Of a DNA stretch of 64,000 bases, positions 8,767 through 16,592 are shown piece by piece; within the stretch, counting starts at the first letter, position 1, and each line of letters begins with the position of its first letter. The DNA lies in the NCBI GenBank assembly GCA_041446545.1, contig JBGOEJ010000016.1, forward strand, positions 11,460 to 75,459, in the 5' to 3' direction. The notes below the pieces were generated by a model, which was not told the origin of the DNA, did not search any database, and saw only the letters and a program-made list of their open reading frames with translations. The stretch is from Fervidibacter canadensis. Its GTDB lineage: Bacteria; Armatimonadota; Fervidibacteria; Fervidibacterales; Fervidibacteraceae. Position numbers and translations under genes: made by a program.

Positions 8767-9000
8767 TCACGGACTTGGCTTAGGTGCCTGAGGTGCTGGG
8801 GCTTTCGGTTGTTGGGGACCTTTAGGGCTTGGGATTGGAGCGGTGCGCGTTGGTGCCCCGTGAGAAGGCATCGGACCGTGAGCGCCTTCAGGCAGGGGCG
8901 CTGACTTGGGTTTAGAGAAATACCAATAAGCCACCGCCACAAGCACCAACACAACCACGATGACCGCGATGGCAACGCCAGTGGGGACTTCTCTCCGCAT
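8767..9000 (-). CDS. Small single-pass membrane protein, MRxEVPT family, Pro-rich tail
   Basis: 77 residues: MRREVPT, then a ~23-residue hydrophobic helix (IAVIVVVLVLVAVAYWYF), a KPK stop-transfer, and a Pro/Ala/Lys-rich tail. Start ATG at 9000 has GGAGGTGG ahead; a longer frame begins inside the end of dnaN. A paralogue with the same start (MRKEVPTWVA) lies at 26436-26675. Sits 35 bases downstream of dnaN on the same strand, so probably co-transcribed. The tail probably lies outside the membrane. No known function. Confidence 0.7.
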   Translation of the reverse strand: MRREVPTGVAIAVIVVVLVLVAVAYWYFSKPKSAPLPEGAHGPMPSHGAPTRTAPIPSPKGPQQPKAPAPQAPKPSP

Positions 9001-9035
9001 GGTTGACCACCTCCGCTGCGCTCTTTTGTCGTCCT

Positions 9036-10205
9036 TCAAAACCCTTCGCTACCAGGTAGGTGCATCGGCATGACGATGTAACGATAAGCCTCATCGCTCG
9101 TCGATTGCCACAAGGAGGCGGCAGTGTTGCTTTCTTGAAACCGAGCCACCACCTCTCCTTCTCGCACGACCCCTAAAAATTCCGCCAAGTAAGGGTGCTG
9201 GAAGGCAATTTCATAAGCCATAGGTTCGCTGCGCCATTCTATTCCGATGACCTCCCGTCCCACTTCCTCGTAACTGCCATATCCCGCTTCTATTGCCACC
9301 ATCTCCAGTTCCTGCTCTTTGAGCCGCAAAATCACCCGATGGGGTGTCCGTTTTGTGGAGGGCTTGAAAATCGCCATGCGTCTCAATGCCGCTAACATTG
9401 CCCCCACTTTGATGACCACTTCGTGAGCAAAGTGGGTCGGGATCACCCGCCGATAAGGGGGAAAAGTTCCCGTTAAAGCCGTTGAGATTGCTCGCCAAGA
9501 ACTTGCTTCCCAAGCGACCAGATGCCCATCTTCACTCACTTGCCACCTCACCACGCCTGCCTTCTCCCATAGAGGCAGGATCACCTTTAACGGCTGCAGT
9601 GGCAAAGTCATTTGCAAAGGCGGGAACTCCTCCAAATCTAAAGTCACCAACGCCAACCGATGGGTGTCTGTTGTCACGATATCTAAGGGCTCTTGGTCAC
9701 TGTCTTTGCGAAAATGCACCCCGGTGTAAATGCCCATCGTCGGGTCTGATGATGCCGCAAAGAGCACTTTCCGCACCGCCGTTGCCAGCACCTTTCCGTC
9801 CACTTCAAAAGCACCTTGCCAGATGGCTTCTGCAGGAAGTGGGAATTCGTCGGCAGGCAAGATAGGCAAGTGATAGACCGAACCCCCAAAACGGACGGTC
9901 AGCCGTCCTCCTTCCAACCCTGTCGGCTCTGGCGCTTCCAAAATGAGCGTTTCGTCCTTCAAGGAAGTGACCAATGCCCGCCATTCCTTTCCCGACACCG
10001 CCATCTTCCCATCTTCCTCTACTTCTGCCGCCACCGTCCACTCCAGCCAAAAGTTCAAATTGGTCGCTGCCATCTTAAGTTCACCGTCTTTTGCCTCCAG
10101 CAAAATGTGCGACAAGATGGGCAATGTCGTTCGTGCCCCGACGGTCGCAGCGGAGAGGAAACGAAGGGCTGTATCTAAAGCACTTCCCATCACCCGACAC
10201 TGCAT
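9036..10205 (-). CDS. dnaN: DNA polymerase III beta subunit (sliding clamp)
   Basis: 389 residues, close to the usual 365-380. Typical clamp features: an N-terminal segment with TTLPILSHILLEAKDGELKM, a middle DTHRLALVTLDLEE, and a C-terminal YRYIVMPMHLPGSEGF that corresponds to the conserved Y-x-I/V-M-P-M-R-L end. Start ATG at 10205 is preceded by AGGAGGAGGC; earlier in-frame ATGs lack it. The clamp encircles DNA and tethers polymerase. dnaA, recF and gyrB are not nearby, so this is not the classical origin cluster. A well-formed promoter lies at 10261-10289. Confidence 0.93.
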   Translation of the reverse strand: MQCRVMGSALDTALRFLSAATVGARTTLPILSHILLEAKDGELKMAATNLNFWLEWTVAAEVEEDGKMAVSGKEWRALVTSLKDETLILEAPEPTGLEGGRLTVRFGGSVYHLPILPADEFPLPAEAIWQGAFEVDGKVLATAVRKVLFAASSDPTMGIYTGVHFRKDSDQEPLDIVTTDTHRLALVTLDLEEFPPLQMTLPLQPLKVILPLWEKAGVVRWQVSEDGHLVAWEASSWRAISTALTGTFPPYRRVIPTHFAHEVVIKVGAMLAALRRMAIFKPSTKRTPHRVILRLKEQELEMVAIEAGYGSYEEVGREVIGIEWRSEPMAYEIAFQHPYLAEFLGVVREGEVVARFQESNTAASLWQSTSDEAYRYIVMPMHLPGSEGF

Positions 10206-10260
10206 GACCGCGTGCCTCCTCCTTGCTTCGCTCATCATCCTCAAAACGGTCAGCGAGTTA

Positions 10261-10289
10261 AGGATAACTGTCAAAACGCTTCTCGTCAA
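10261..10289 (-). promoter_or_regulatory. Probable promoter of dnaN
   Basis: On the minus strand: TTGACG, 17 bases, TATCCT. The -35 matches consensus at five of six positions and the -10 at four. The distance to the dnaN start (10205) leaves a leader of about 50 bases with a strong ribosome site. Confidence 0.5.
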
Positions 10290-10420
10290 CCCGTCGGCTA
10301 ATAGTTTGTCGCGGCTGCCCATTGGCGGGCATCAAGCCATGCCCTTTGGCGGGAAGGCAAAAGAAACGCCATTAACTTTGACGCCTCATTCCTTGAACCC
10401 TCGTAGGTGTCGCCTGAAAT

Positions 10421-11395
10421 TTACGGCTTTTTGAGGAGGGCAAGGACGACTTTCCTGACATCCTCAGGGGTGAACTGAAGGCTGCTGCTTCCGAAGGCGG
10501 TGACAATCTGCCGTTTCCCTTTGCCGGGCTCTTCCAATTCGTGCACGGTTTTACCGTTGATGACGACAGCGGGTCCTGAAAGGTTCAATTCATGGAGACG
10601 GGCTTGCCCCTCGCGGGTCGTCAAGGAATAGACCCGAATTGCCAACGCCTCGCCGTAGCGTTTTTTGAGGGGTTGCAGGGCTTCCACGGTGTTGGCAAAA
10701 AGCGGGTAAATAGAGGCTTGCTGGCTGGGAGTGAGGACTTCTACGACCACCTTGGCTTTGGGACTGACAGGTTCTTCTGGCAGGGTCATCGCGCCCGGTA
10801 TCCCTAAAATTTGTCGCCCCTTCTTGCACAGTTTTTCCAACACTGCTGGCTCAAAGCCCTTGCCATACTGCCGTTGCAACTCTTGGTGGACGATCTCAAT
10901 CAAGTCGGTGGAGTAGTAAGTGGACATAGGCTCATTGGGCTTGCGCTGGCAGACGACGGTTTGCTCCTTGCCGTTGCGCTTGACCTTCCACTCAAACTTG
11001 CCATTGACGAGGACAGTGGCGCAATGGATGCCATGCTTGGCTAATTCCTTTTGCCCTTGGGGCGAGTTCATATCGTAGAACTCCACCCGCACCCGCTTAG
11101 GGTCGGCTTTGGCGATTTCTTGCAAGATTTGCATCGTCTGCATATGACAGGCGACACCCATCGGAACGACAGCGACAACGCGCACCTTTGCCTTCGGGTC
11201 TCCTAACTGTTGTCCGCTAGGACCGGCGACAAACTCTGTTTCTTGCGATTTACTGGTTTGGCTTTGAGCGACTTCTTCTTCGGGCAAGGGCAGTTCCTGC
11301 CCTTCCTGTGCCCGCTGGCTGAGGCGGTTCAGCCCGTAAAGGGCGGCGAAGGCGATGGCAATGATCACGACGATGCCTAACCGAGAGCCTTTCAT
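10421..11395 (-). CDS. Membrane-anchored protein with two degenerate thioredoxin folds
   Basis: 324 residues. An N-terminal transmembrane helix (residues ~6-22) is followed by an acidic linker, then domain 1 (LGDPKAKVRVVAVVPMGVACHMQ ... HGIHCATVLVNGK) and domain 2 (VSPKAKVVVEVLTPSQQASIYP ... LSGPAVVINGK). Both match a thioredoxin-like fold, but neither has CxxC. Domain 1 keeps Cys83 and Cys125, equivalent to Cys77 and Cys110 of the paralogue at 25884-26420; domain 2 has none. Start ATG overlaps the stop of the CxxC thioredoxin gene as ATGA, so the two are translationally coupled. Probably extracytoplasmic; possible role in disulfide or metal handling, inferred. Confidence 0.6.
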   Translation of the reverse strand: MKGSRLGIVVIIAIAFAALYGLNRLSQRAQEGQELPLPEEEVAQSQTSKSQETEFVAGPSGQQLGDPKAKVRVVAVVPMGVACHMQTMQILQEIAKADPKRVRVEFYDMNSPQGQKELAKHGIHCATVLVNGKFEWKVKRNGKEQTVVCQRKPNEPMSTYYSTDLIEIVHQELQRQYGKGFEPAVLEKLCKKGRQILGIPGAMTLPEEPVSPKAKVVVEVLTPSQQASIYPLFANTVEALQPLKKRYGEALAIRVYSLTTREGQARLHELNLSGPAVVINGKTVHELEEPGKGKRQIVTAFGSSSLQFTPEDVRKVVLALLKKP

Positions 11396-11661
11396 CGCCC
11401 GACACCTCCTATTTGTTGGCGCACCAAGCGCTCCAACCGTTCAGGGTCGGGCGCTCGTCGCACCGAAATGATAACGCCGTTGACGACAACTGTCGGCGTC
11501 ATGACGACGCCAAATTTGTCGGCTTCTTCGTCCAGCACGCTAATGGTGCGCACGGACACCTCAGGATACTTTTGCGCCAGTTGCCCCGCTATCTCCCGCG
11601 CCCTCAGGCATTGCTCGCATGGTTCTACCGACTCAATGATGAGGATTTCAACTTTGCTCAT
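11392..11661 (-). CDS. Small thioredoxin/glutaredoxin-like protein with CxxC
   Basis: 89 residues: KVEILIIESVEPCEQCLRA at the N-terminus gives an active-site CEQC, and VVMTPTVVVNGV gives the cis-Pro and the end of the central sheet. This is a minimal thioredoxin fold like those of small redox-active or TM_1000-type disulfide proteins. Start ATG at 11661 overlaps the upstream coiled-coil gene as ATGA and its own stop overlaps the next gene as ATGA, so the three form one operon. No signal peptide: cytoplasmic, in contrast to its membrane-anchored neighbour. Confidence 0.75.
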   Translation of the reverse strand: MSKVEILIIESVEPCEQCLRAREIAGQLAQKYPEVSVRTISVLDEEADKFGVVMTPTVVVNGVIISVRRAPDPERLERLVRQQIGGVGR

Positions 11662-11912
11662 GGCTTGTCCCCTTGCCCACAGGGTAGTTGCCGATGAACC
11701 AAACAACGCGCTTGCAACACGATGTCGCTCAAGGAGATGCTACTCCCTTTAAGCCGTGCCCCTACTTGCTCGCCCAGTCTCAATATTGCCTCTCCCGTCT
11801 CCCTTCGCTGTTTTTCGTCAATCGCCTGAACTCCCCAAAGTTCCTTAAGCGACGCGACTTCGCCTTCCAGTTTCTCCAAGCGTTTAACCAGTCCTTCCAG
11901 AACGGCGCTCAC
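11658..11912 (-). CDS. Small coiled-coil protein
   Basis: 84 residues: a heptad-like N-terminal half (LEGLVKRLEKLEGEVASLKEL) that should form a coiled coil, and a C-terminal half with two Cys. Start is GTG at 11912, with AAGGAGG seven to ten bases ahead. It sits between the cysteine desulfurase gene (17 bases) and the thioredoxin gene (ATGA overlap). No family recognised; the context suggests a link to cysteine or thiol metabolism. Confidence 0.6.
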   Translation of the reverse strand: MSAVLEGLVKRLEKLEGEVASLKELWGVQAIDEKQRRETGEAILRLGEQVGARLKGSSISLSDIVLQARCLVHRQLPCGQGDKP

Positions 11913-11929
11913 GAGGTATCGCCTCCTTT

Positions 11930-13171
11930 TTATGCAACCCCAGCGCCTTCAAAGAAGCAAGGGCAGTTTTCGTCACAGACGCCGATTTCTTCGGGCAAGG
12001 TAATTTCCCGCAGCAAAGTCACGACTTCCTTCGTTTGCTCCAAAGCGTAATCAATGTCGTCGTCGGTCGTAAATTTGCCCCACGAAAAACGAACGGAACA
12101 AAAGGCAGCCATCTCACTCAATCCCATCGCCCTCAAAACATGGGACGGTTTCAGCGAGCCCGAAGAACATGCCGAACCGACGGAAACGCAAATGCCCCGC
12201 TGCCCCAAATTGGCTTGCACCGCCAAAGCATCTGCGCCGAGGAGGCAAACATTTGCCGTTGACGGCAAAGTGTGTTTGCGGTGACCGTTAAGCCTCGTCA
12301 TCGGCAACTCGTCCAGCAACCTCAAAAACCTCTTCCGCAAATTCCAAAGGTGGTTCGTCACGACCTCAAAATCCCGCACAGCAATTTCGGCAGCCTTGCC
12401 GAGCCCGACGATGCCAGCGACATTTTCCGTCCCCGCCCTCATCCCGTGCTCTTGATGACCGCCACGAAGCAACGGCGCAATCTCAACGCCTTTGCGGATG
12501 AAAAGTGCGCCGACGCCCTTTGGTCCGTAAAACTTGTGCGCCGAAAGAGCCAGCAAATCCACGCCCAACTCCTGAACATCAACGGGAACTTTCGCTATGG
12601 CTTGAACGGCATCGGTGTGCACCAAAACATCGGGACGCTTTGATTTGACCAAACGGGCAATTTCGGCGACAGGTTGAAGCGTCCCCGTCTCGTTGTTCGC
12701 CAGCATAACGGAAACGATGAGCGTGTCATCGGTCAAGGCTTCCAAAACGCTCTCTGGGTCAACCCGACATTGCCGGTCAACGGGCAAGCAAGTGACCTGA
12801 AAACCTTGCTCCTCCAGAAACCGACAAACGCCCAAGACGCAGGGATGCTCAATTTGCGTGGTGATGATGTGCCCTGCCTTGCGCCCCGCCAAGATCGTCG
12901 CCCCTAAAATCGCCATGTTGTTGGCTTCCGTTGCCCCGCTGGTGAAAACGATTTCGGATGGGTCGGAAGCGTTCAGCAACCGAGCGACTTTCTCGCGGGC
13001 ATTTTCAACCGCCTTGCGCACCCTTCGCCCTGGCGGGTGAACGCTTGATGGGTTGCCAAATTCATCGCTCAAAAAGGGCAGCATCGCTTCCCGAACTTCT
13101 GGGTCAATAGGCGTCGTTGCGTTGTAGTCCAAGTAAACTTCTCGCACTGCCACCTTCGTCGCTCCCGTCAT
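11930..13171 (-). CDS. Cysteine desulfurase (NifS/IscS class)
   Basis: About 413 residues. PLP enzyme landmarks: YLDYNATTPIDP, FTSGATEANN, IEHPCVL, NNETGT, HTDAVQA, the PLP lysine in LSAHKFYGPKG (Lys ~213) and the persulfide Cys in VGSACSSGS (~335). It removes sulfur from cysteine to give alanine and a protein persulfide for Fe-S clusters and tRNA thiolation. The C-terminus carries an unusual CDENCPC tail that could bind metal or accept sulfur. Start ATG at 13171 has AGGAGG eleven bases ahead; a GTG at 13183 overlaps that site and is less likely. IscU is not adjacent. The downstream operon contains thioredoxin-fold proteins. Confidence 0.9.
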   Translation of the reverse strand: MTGATKVAVREVYLDYNATTPIDPEVREAMLPFLSDEFGNPSSVHPPGRRVRKAVENAREKVARLLNASDPSEIVFTSGATEANNMAILGATILAGRKAGHIITTQIEHPCVLGVCRFLEEQGFQVTCLPVDRQCRVDPESVLEALTDDTLIVSVMLANNETGTLQPVAEIARLVKSKRPDVLVHTDAVQAIAKVPVDVQELGVDLLALSAHKFYGPKGVGALFIRKGVEIAPLLRGGHQEHGMRAGTENVAGIVGLGKAAEIAVRDFEVVTNHLWNLRKRFLRLLDELPMTRLNGHRKHTLPSTANVCLLGADALAVQANLGQRGICVSVGSACSSGSLKPSHVLRAMGLSEMAAFCSVRFSWGKFTTDDDIDYALEQTKEVVTLLREITLPEEIGVCDENCPCFFEGAGVA

Positions 13172-13195
13172 CGTGATGGGCACCTCCTTGCCTTC

Positions 13196-13849
13196 TCACG
13201 CTTGCGCCTTGCCCATGATGATTTGCAGGCATTCCGTCGGGTCGGGCAATTCTTTTTGCCAAAGCCATTCCACTCGCAGCCAGAAACCTTTCAAAACTTG
13301 CGAACGCAAAACACCCTTCGTCTTCGTCTCGCTCCGATAGCGCTTGCCTACCCTCCGAAAGACCGTCACCTGCTCCCGCTCAAAATCCACCAACCAAATC
13401 TCGCCCACTCCCGCCTCCCCGTAAACCTTCCGCTTTTCGCCGAGATCGTAACGACGGGTGCTTTCCGAGACAATCTCCACGACCAAATCGGGTGCCCCTT
13501 CAATGGCTTTTTCGGTGATGAGATGAGCCCGCTCTAAACGAACCGCTGCGATGTCGGTCTTTACCTTCTGACATCCCCCCAAATGCACCGTCGCCATGGA
13601 GCCCAAAACCTTTGCCTGCTTTGTTCGGATGCCGAAGATACGCATCAGCGGGAACAGGAAACCGAAGACATCTTCGTGCCTTGTCTTTTCGGGCGAGTGC
13701 ACAATCATCACCCCGTCAATCAATTCCGCCTTGACATCCTCCTCAAGTGCCGTCAAAGCGTCGTAGAGCGCCTCGCTGACGCCTTCAATCCAAAGGGGTT
13801 TCGGCGACTCTATGACTTGATGTCCGAACCGAACTTCAACCAGCGCCAT
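13196..13849 (-). CDS. Uma2 family (PD-(D/E)xK fold) putative endonuclease
   Basis: 217 residues with the Uma2/DUF820 pattern: KAELIDGVMIVHSP, KTDIAAVRLE, PDLVVEIVSESTRRYDLGEK and the Y-EAGV-EIWLVD segment, supplying the D...E-x-V...K type active site. These proteins are common and multi-copy in cyanobacteria and related thermophiles; their cellular role is not settled. Start ATG at 13849 is preferred to an upstream GTG because AGGTGAG precedes it. A second Uma2 gene lies at 24451. Confidence 0.8.
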   Translation of the reverse strand: MALVEVRFGHQVIESPKPLWIEGVSEALYDALTALEEDVKAELIDGVMIVHSPEKTRHEDVFGFLFPLMRIFGIRTKQAKVLGSMATVHLGGCQKVKTDIAAVRLERAHLITEKAIEGAPDLVVEIVSESTRRYDLGEKRKVYGEAGVGEIWLVDFEREQVTVFRRVGKRYRSETKTKGVLRSQVLKGFWLRVEWLWQKELPDPTECLQIIMGKAQA

Positions 13850-13894
13850 CGTGCGTCTCACCTACCTTCGGTTGCGGAATAGGTTTGTGCTCCC

Positions 13895-14668
13895 TTACGG
13901 TTGCCCTAACTGTTGCCTCACCCAATTGCGGATTTGTTCGGCTTGCTGTATTCGCTCTTGGGCGATGTTGGCGTTAAAGACCTCGTAAGGCGCAGCCCCT
14001 GCCAAGTCAGGGTAACGGGCACGAAAGTAATCTTCCGTCAAGGGTTTGCCAATCGCAGCCAAATCGGCGGGAGCGCCCAAAGCCATCGCCAAGCATTGCA
14101 AGTCATGAGTTCGTGGCGGCAAGGTTTGGAAGCGGGCGATGTATAGGGCTTTCAAGAACTTCTCCGCCACTTGTTGGGCGAAAACGGCAGCACCGTCAAA
14201 ATCATCCTGAGCAAAGAGCCGCCTTGCCCTGTCCAACTCTCGCTCGCCTTGCCTAAGCCACATTTGCACTTGCTCTTCAATCGTCATGACGCCAGTCACC
14301 TCTTCATCGGGCAGCAACTCCCCTCGCAAAATCCAAACCCCTTCCCGACAAGCCTCGGCGACGACCCCGACTTGCCGCCTGAACCGCTCAAACTCCATCA
14401 CTGTCAAGCACCAAGCATCAACCCTCAAATGCCACGAGACCGCTTCGTTGAACTTTCTGGCTCGCTCCAGAAACGGGATTCCCTCAAAAGCGTCGGAGAC
14501 GACCATCAAGTCAATGTCGCTATCTTCCCTTGCCGTCCCGTTGACCCTTGAGCCGAAGGCGATGATGTGCTTTGGCTCAAACAACTGCAAAATCCTGTCC
14601 AAGTTCGCCTCTATGTAGTGACGAAGTTCGGCGTCTTGGATTTCAACTTCAAGCCCTTTCGCCATCAT
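13895..14668 (-). CDS. Fused MNT nucleotidyltransferase and HEPN domain protein
   Basis: About 257 residues. N-terminal MNT domain: AFGSRVNGTAREDSDIDLMV (GS at 39-40; Asp 49, 51 and 53). From about 135, a HEPN domain: MWLRQGERELDRARRLFAQDDFDGAAVFAQQVAEK, then RTHDLQCLAMALG. HEPN and MNT are usually separate genes of a toxin-antitoxin pair; here they are one chain, as in fused MNT-HEPN proteins. The R-x4-H ribonuclease motif is not obvious, so an RNase activity should not be assumed. Start ATG at 14668 follows GAAGGTGG. Neighbours are an ABC ATPase and Uma2. Confidence 0.75.
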   Translation of the reverse strand: MMAKGLEVEIQDAELRHYIEANLDRILQLFEPKHIIAFGSRVNGTAREDSDIDLMVVSDAFEGIPFLERARKFNEAVSWHLRVDAWCLTVMEFERFRRQVGVVAEACREGVWILRGELLPDEEVTGVMTIEEQVQMWLRQGERELDRARRLFAQDDFDGAAVFAQQVAEKFLKALYIARFQTLPPRTHDLQCLAMALGAPADLAAIGKPLTEDYFRARYPDLAGAAPYEVFNANIAQERIQQAEQIRNWVRQQLGQP

Positions 14669-14703
14669 GAGCCACCTTCGTGTCAAGCAAAGCCTGCACG
14701 CCC

Positions 14704-15867
14704 CTACTTGTCTGCAACGCTGATGACTTCAGCGAAAGTTCCCTCTGTCGTCGGGCAAAGGTGAAGGAACGAAGGGTCAAAGGCGACAGCGACCGACTGA
14801 CCCAATGCCAAGCCCAATGGCTCGGCTTCCCGCTTTGAAAGCAAGGCAACGACCTTGATGCCGATTTCCGTCGCCACTTCCACCCGCCACATCGCACCTT
14901 TATCCGTCATCGCCGCAACCTCGCCGCAAAGCAAATTCATTTGCTCACTCCCTTGGGCTTTTGCTGGCAGCAACTTCACTCGCTCTGGGCGCACGACGAC
15001 GGTCACTTCTCCTTTGGGCGCACTTTGCCCTTTAGGCAATTGCACCCACAAGGATGCGCCGTTAAGCCAAACCTGAGCCCACTCAGCCGTTTGACCGCGC
15101 ACTTCACCCCGCCAAATGTTTTCCGCTCGCGTAAAGTCCGCCACAAACTCGTTAGCGGGTCGGTAGAAAATCTCTTCGGGCGTCCCCACTTGCAATAGCC
15201 TCCCAATCCGCAACTTCGTCCCCCGTCCCTCGTCCCCCATCCCTTCTGTAAAATTCATCACGCCAATTCGGTCGGCAACTGCCAAAGTTTCCTCAAAGTT
15301 GTGGCTGACATGGATGAAGGTGGCTCCTGTCTGGCGTTGAATGGCTTTGAGTTCGCGGCACAACCGCTCACGGGTTTGTTCGTCCACAGCAGCGAGCGGT
15401 TCATCCAGCAGCAAAACTTTCGGCTCAACAGCAAGTGCCCGTGCCAAAGCGACCCTTTGCTTTTCACCCCCGCTCAAGGTCAACGGCAGCCGATGAAGCA
15501 AATAGGTGATGCCGAGCCATTCCGCCAGTTCCTGCACCTTCTGCCGAACCATTGCTTCGGGAAACTTGCGCACCCTAAGCCCGAAGGCGATGTTCTCAAA
15601 CGCCGTCAAGTTGGGAAACAGGGCGTAATCTTGCGGGACATACGCTATGCCTCGCTCCTCTGGCGGCAAATCGGTGATGTCGCGCCCGTTCAGGAAAATG
15701 CGCCCTGATTTTGGGCGATGCAATCCCGCGATGCATTCCACCAACACCGTCTTGCCCGTCCCTGTCGGACCGAGCAAGACGAAGTATTCGCCCTCGCGCA
15801 CTTCCAACGAAATGTCCCGCAAGTCAAATTCGCCCAGTCGGATGCTCAAACGCTCTATGCACAACAT
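14704..15867 (-). CDS. ABC transporter ATPase with TOBE-like C-terminus (molybdate/sulfate/CUT type)
   Basis: 387 residues. Walker A GPTGTGKT (33-40), Q-loop VPQDYALFPN, signature LSGGEKQR (131-138), Walker B VLLLDEP (151-157), and switch His HVSHN. The C-terminal third has TOBE-like motifs (VRPERVKLLP). This class powers uptake of oxyanions, metals or sugars, but no permease or binding protein lies next to it. Start ATG at 15867; the open frame extends about 60 codons further but only through the CAAX protease gene in another frame. Residues 207-220 (TEGMGDEGRGTKLR) sit in the normally short loop before GRLLQVGTPEEIF and are coded by a heptamer array, an apparent in-frame insertion. Confidence 0.88.
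   Translation of the reverse strand: MLCIERLSIRLGEFDLRDISLEVREGEYFVLLGPTGTGKTVLVECIAGLHRPKSGRIFLNGRDITDLPPEERGIAYVPQDYALFPNLTAFENIAFGLRVRKFPEAMVRQKVQELAEWLGITYLLHRLPLTLSGGEKQRVALARALAVEPKVLLLDEPLAAVDEQTRERLCRELKAIQRQTGATFIHVSHNFEETLAVADRIGVMNFTEGMGDEGRGTKLRIGRLLQVGTPEEIFYRPANEFVADFTRAENIWRGEVRGQTAEWAQVWLNGASLWVQLPKGQSAPKGEVTVVVRPERVKLLPAKAQGSEQMNLLCGEVAAMTDKGAMWRVEVATEIGIKVVALLSKREAEPLGLALGQSVAVAFDPSFLHLCPTTEGTFAEVISVADK
15215..15246. repeat. Heptamer array inside the ABC ATPase gene
   Basis: On the coding (minus) strand: GGGATGG/GGGACGA/GGGACGG/GGGACGA, four 7-base units in frame, in the loop between the IGVMN strand and GRLLQVG where homologues have only a few residues. Confidence 0.65.
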
Positions 15868-15877
15868 CGCCGTCGCC

Positions 15878-16531
15878 TCACTTTTTGATGATGACGCCAT
15901 AGACGATGAAGTCCACGACCCAGTTGTTGACCAAGTGGAAGGCAAAGCAAGCCCAAGTGCTGCGAGTTTGCAAGTAAAGCGTCCCGACGATGAGCCCGAA
16001 AAGGGCGGTGTAAACCGAAAGGAAAAGCCCGAAACGACCATGTAGCAAGCCAAAAGCGACCGATGAAAGGAGCAAAGCCATCAAGGGCGAGCGGAGCAAG
16101 TTCGTCAATTTCGGGATGGCATAGCCGCGAAAGAAGCCTTCTTCAAAGAAGGCGGCGCCCGTTGCCCACAAAGCGATGGGCAAAAACCACAAACCTTGCC
16201 GTTGCCACCAACCCCACGAACTTTCCGTCGGGATGCCCAAACTCTTTGCCAGTAGCGACAGCGGATACCATGCCGAAAAAGCGATGAGCCAGTAGCCGAT
16301 TGCCATCACCGCTTCCCGCCTGCCAAAGCGCCCATGATACAGCGCCGAGAAACTGTCCAACCGACAAAGAGCAAAGAAGACGAGGATTTGCGAAACGGTA
16401 TAGGCGAGCACCGACCAAGGGTTGGTGGCGCTGACGCCGAGGGCGACGAACCAGCGCCGCAAAAGGGTAGCCAGCAAAGGCGGTCCCGCCAACGCCAATG
16501 TCACCTTGCCGACATCGGCAACCGCATTCAC
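15878..16531 (-). CDS. CPBP (CAAX/Abi) family intramembrane metalloprotease
   Basis: 217 residues, mostly hydrophobic. The three conserved motifs are present: FFEEGFFRGYAIP (Glu-Glu-x3-Arg), FGLLHGRFG (His) and AFHLVNNWVVDF (His...Asn). This family cleaves membrane substrates or processes prenylated/bacteriocin-like peptides. Start is a GTG at 16531 with GGAGGG seven bases ahead. Ends ten bases before the ABC ATPase start, so co-transcription is likely. A second, shorter CPBP gene is at 59571. Confidence 0.82.
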   Translation of the reverse strand: MNAVADVGKVTLALAGPPLLATLLRRWFVALGVSATNPWSVLAYTVSQILVFFALCRLDSFSALYHGRFGRREAVMAIGYWLIAFSAWYPLSLLAKSLGIPTESSWGWWQRQGLWFLPIALWATGAAFFEEGFFRGYAIPKLTNLLRSPLMALLLSSVAFGLLHGRFGLFLSVYTALFGLIVGTLYLQTRSTWACFAFHLVNNWVVDFIVYGVIIKK

Positions 16532-16592
16532 AGCGATTTCCCTCCGCCATCTCTTAACGACAGAGCCATTTCTGCCGTTCCAAAGGGTGCTG

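Noticed and set aside
9036..10205. dnaN as a mark of the replication origin
   Set aside because: No dnaA, recF or gyrB nearby and no cluster of DnaA boxes in the adjacent gaps.
15868..16053. N-terminal extension of the ABC ATPase frame
   Set aside because: It overlaps the CAAX protease gene in another frame; the ATG at 15867 opens directly on the ABC fold.
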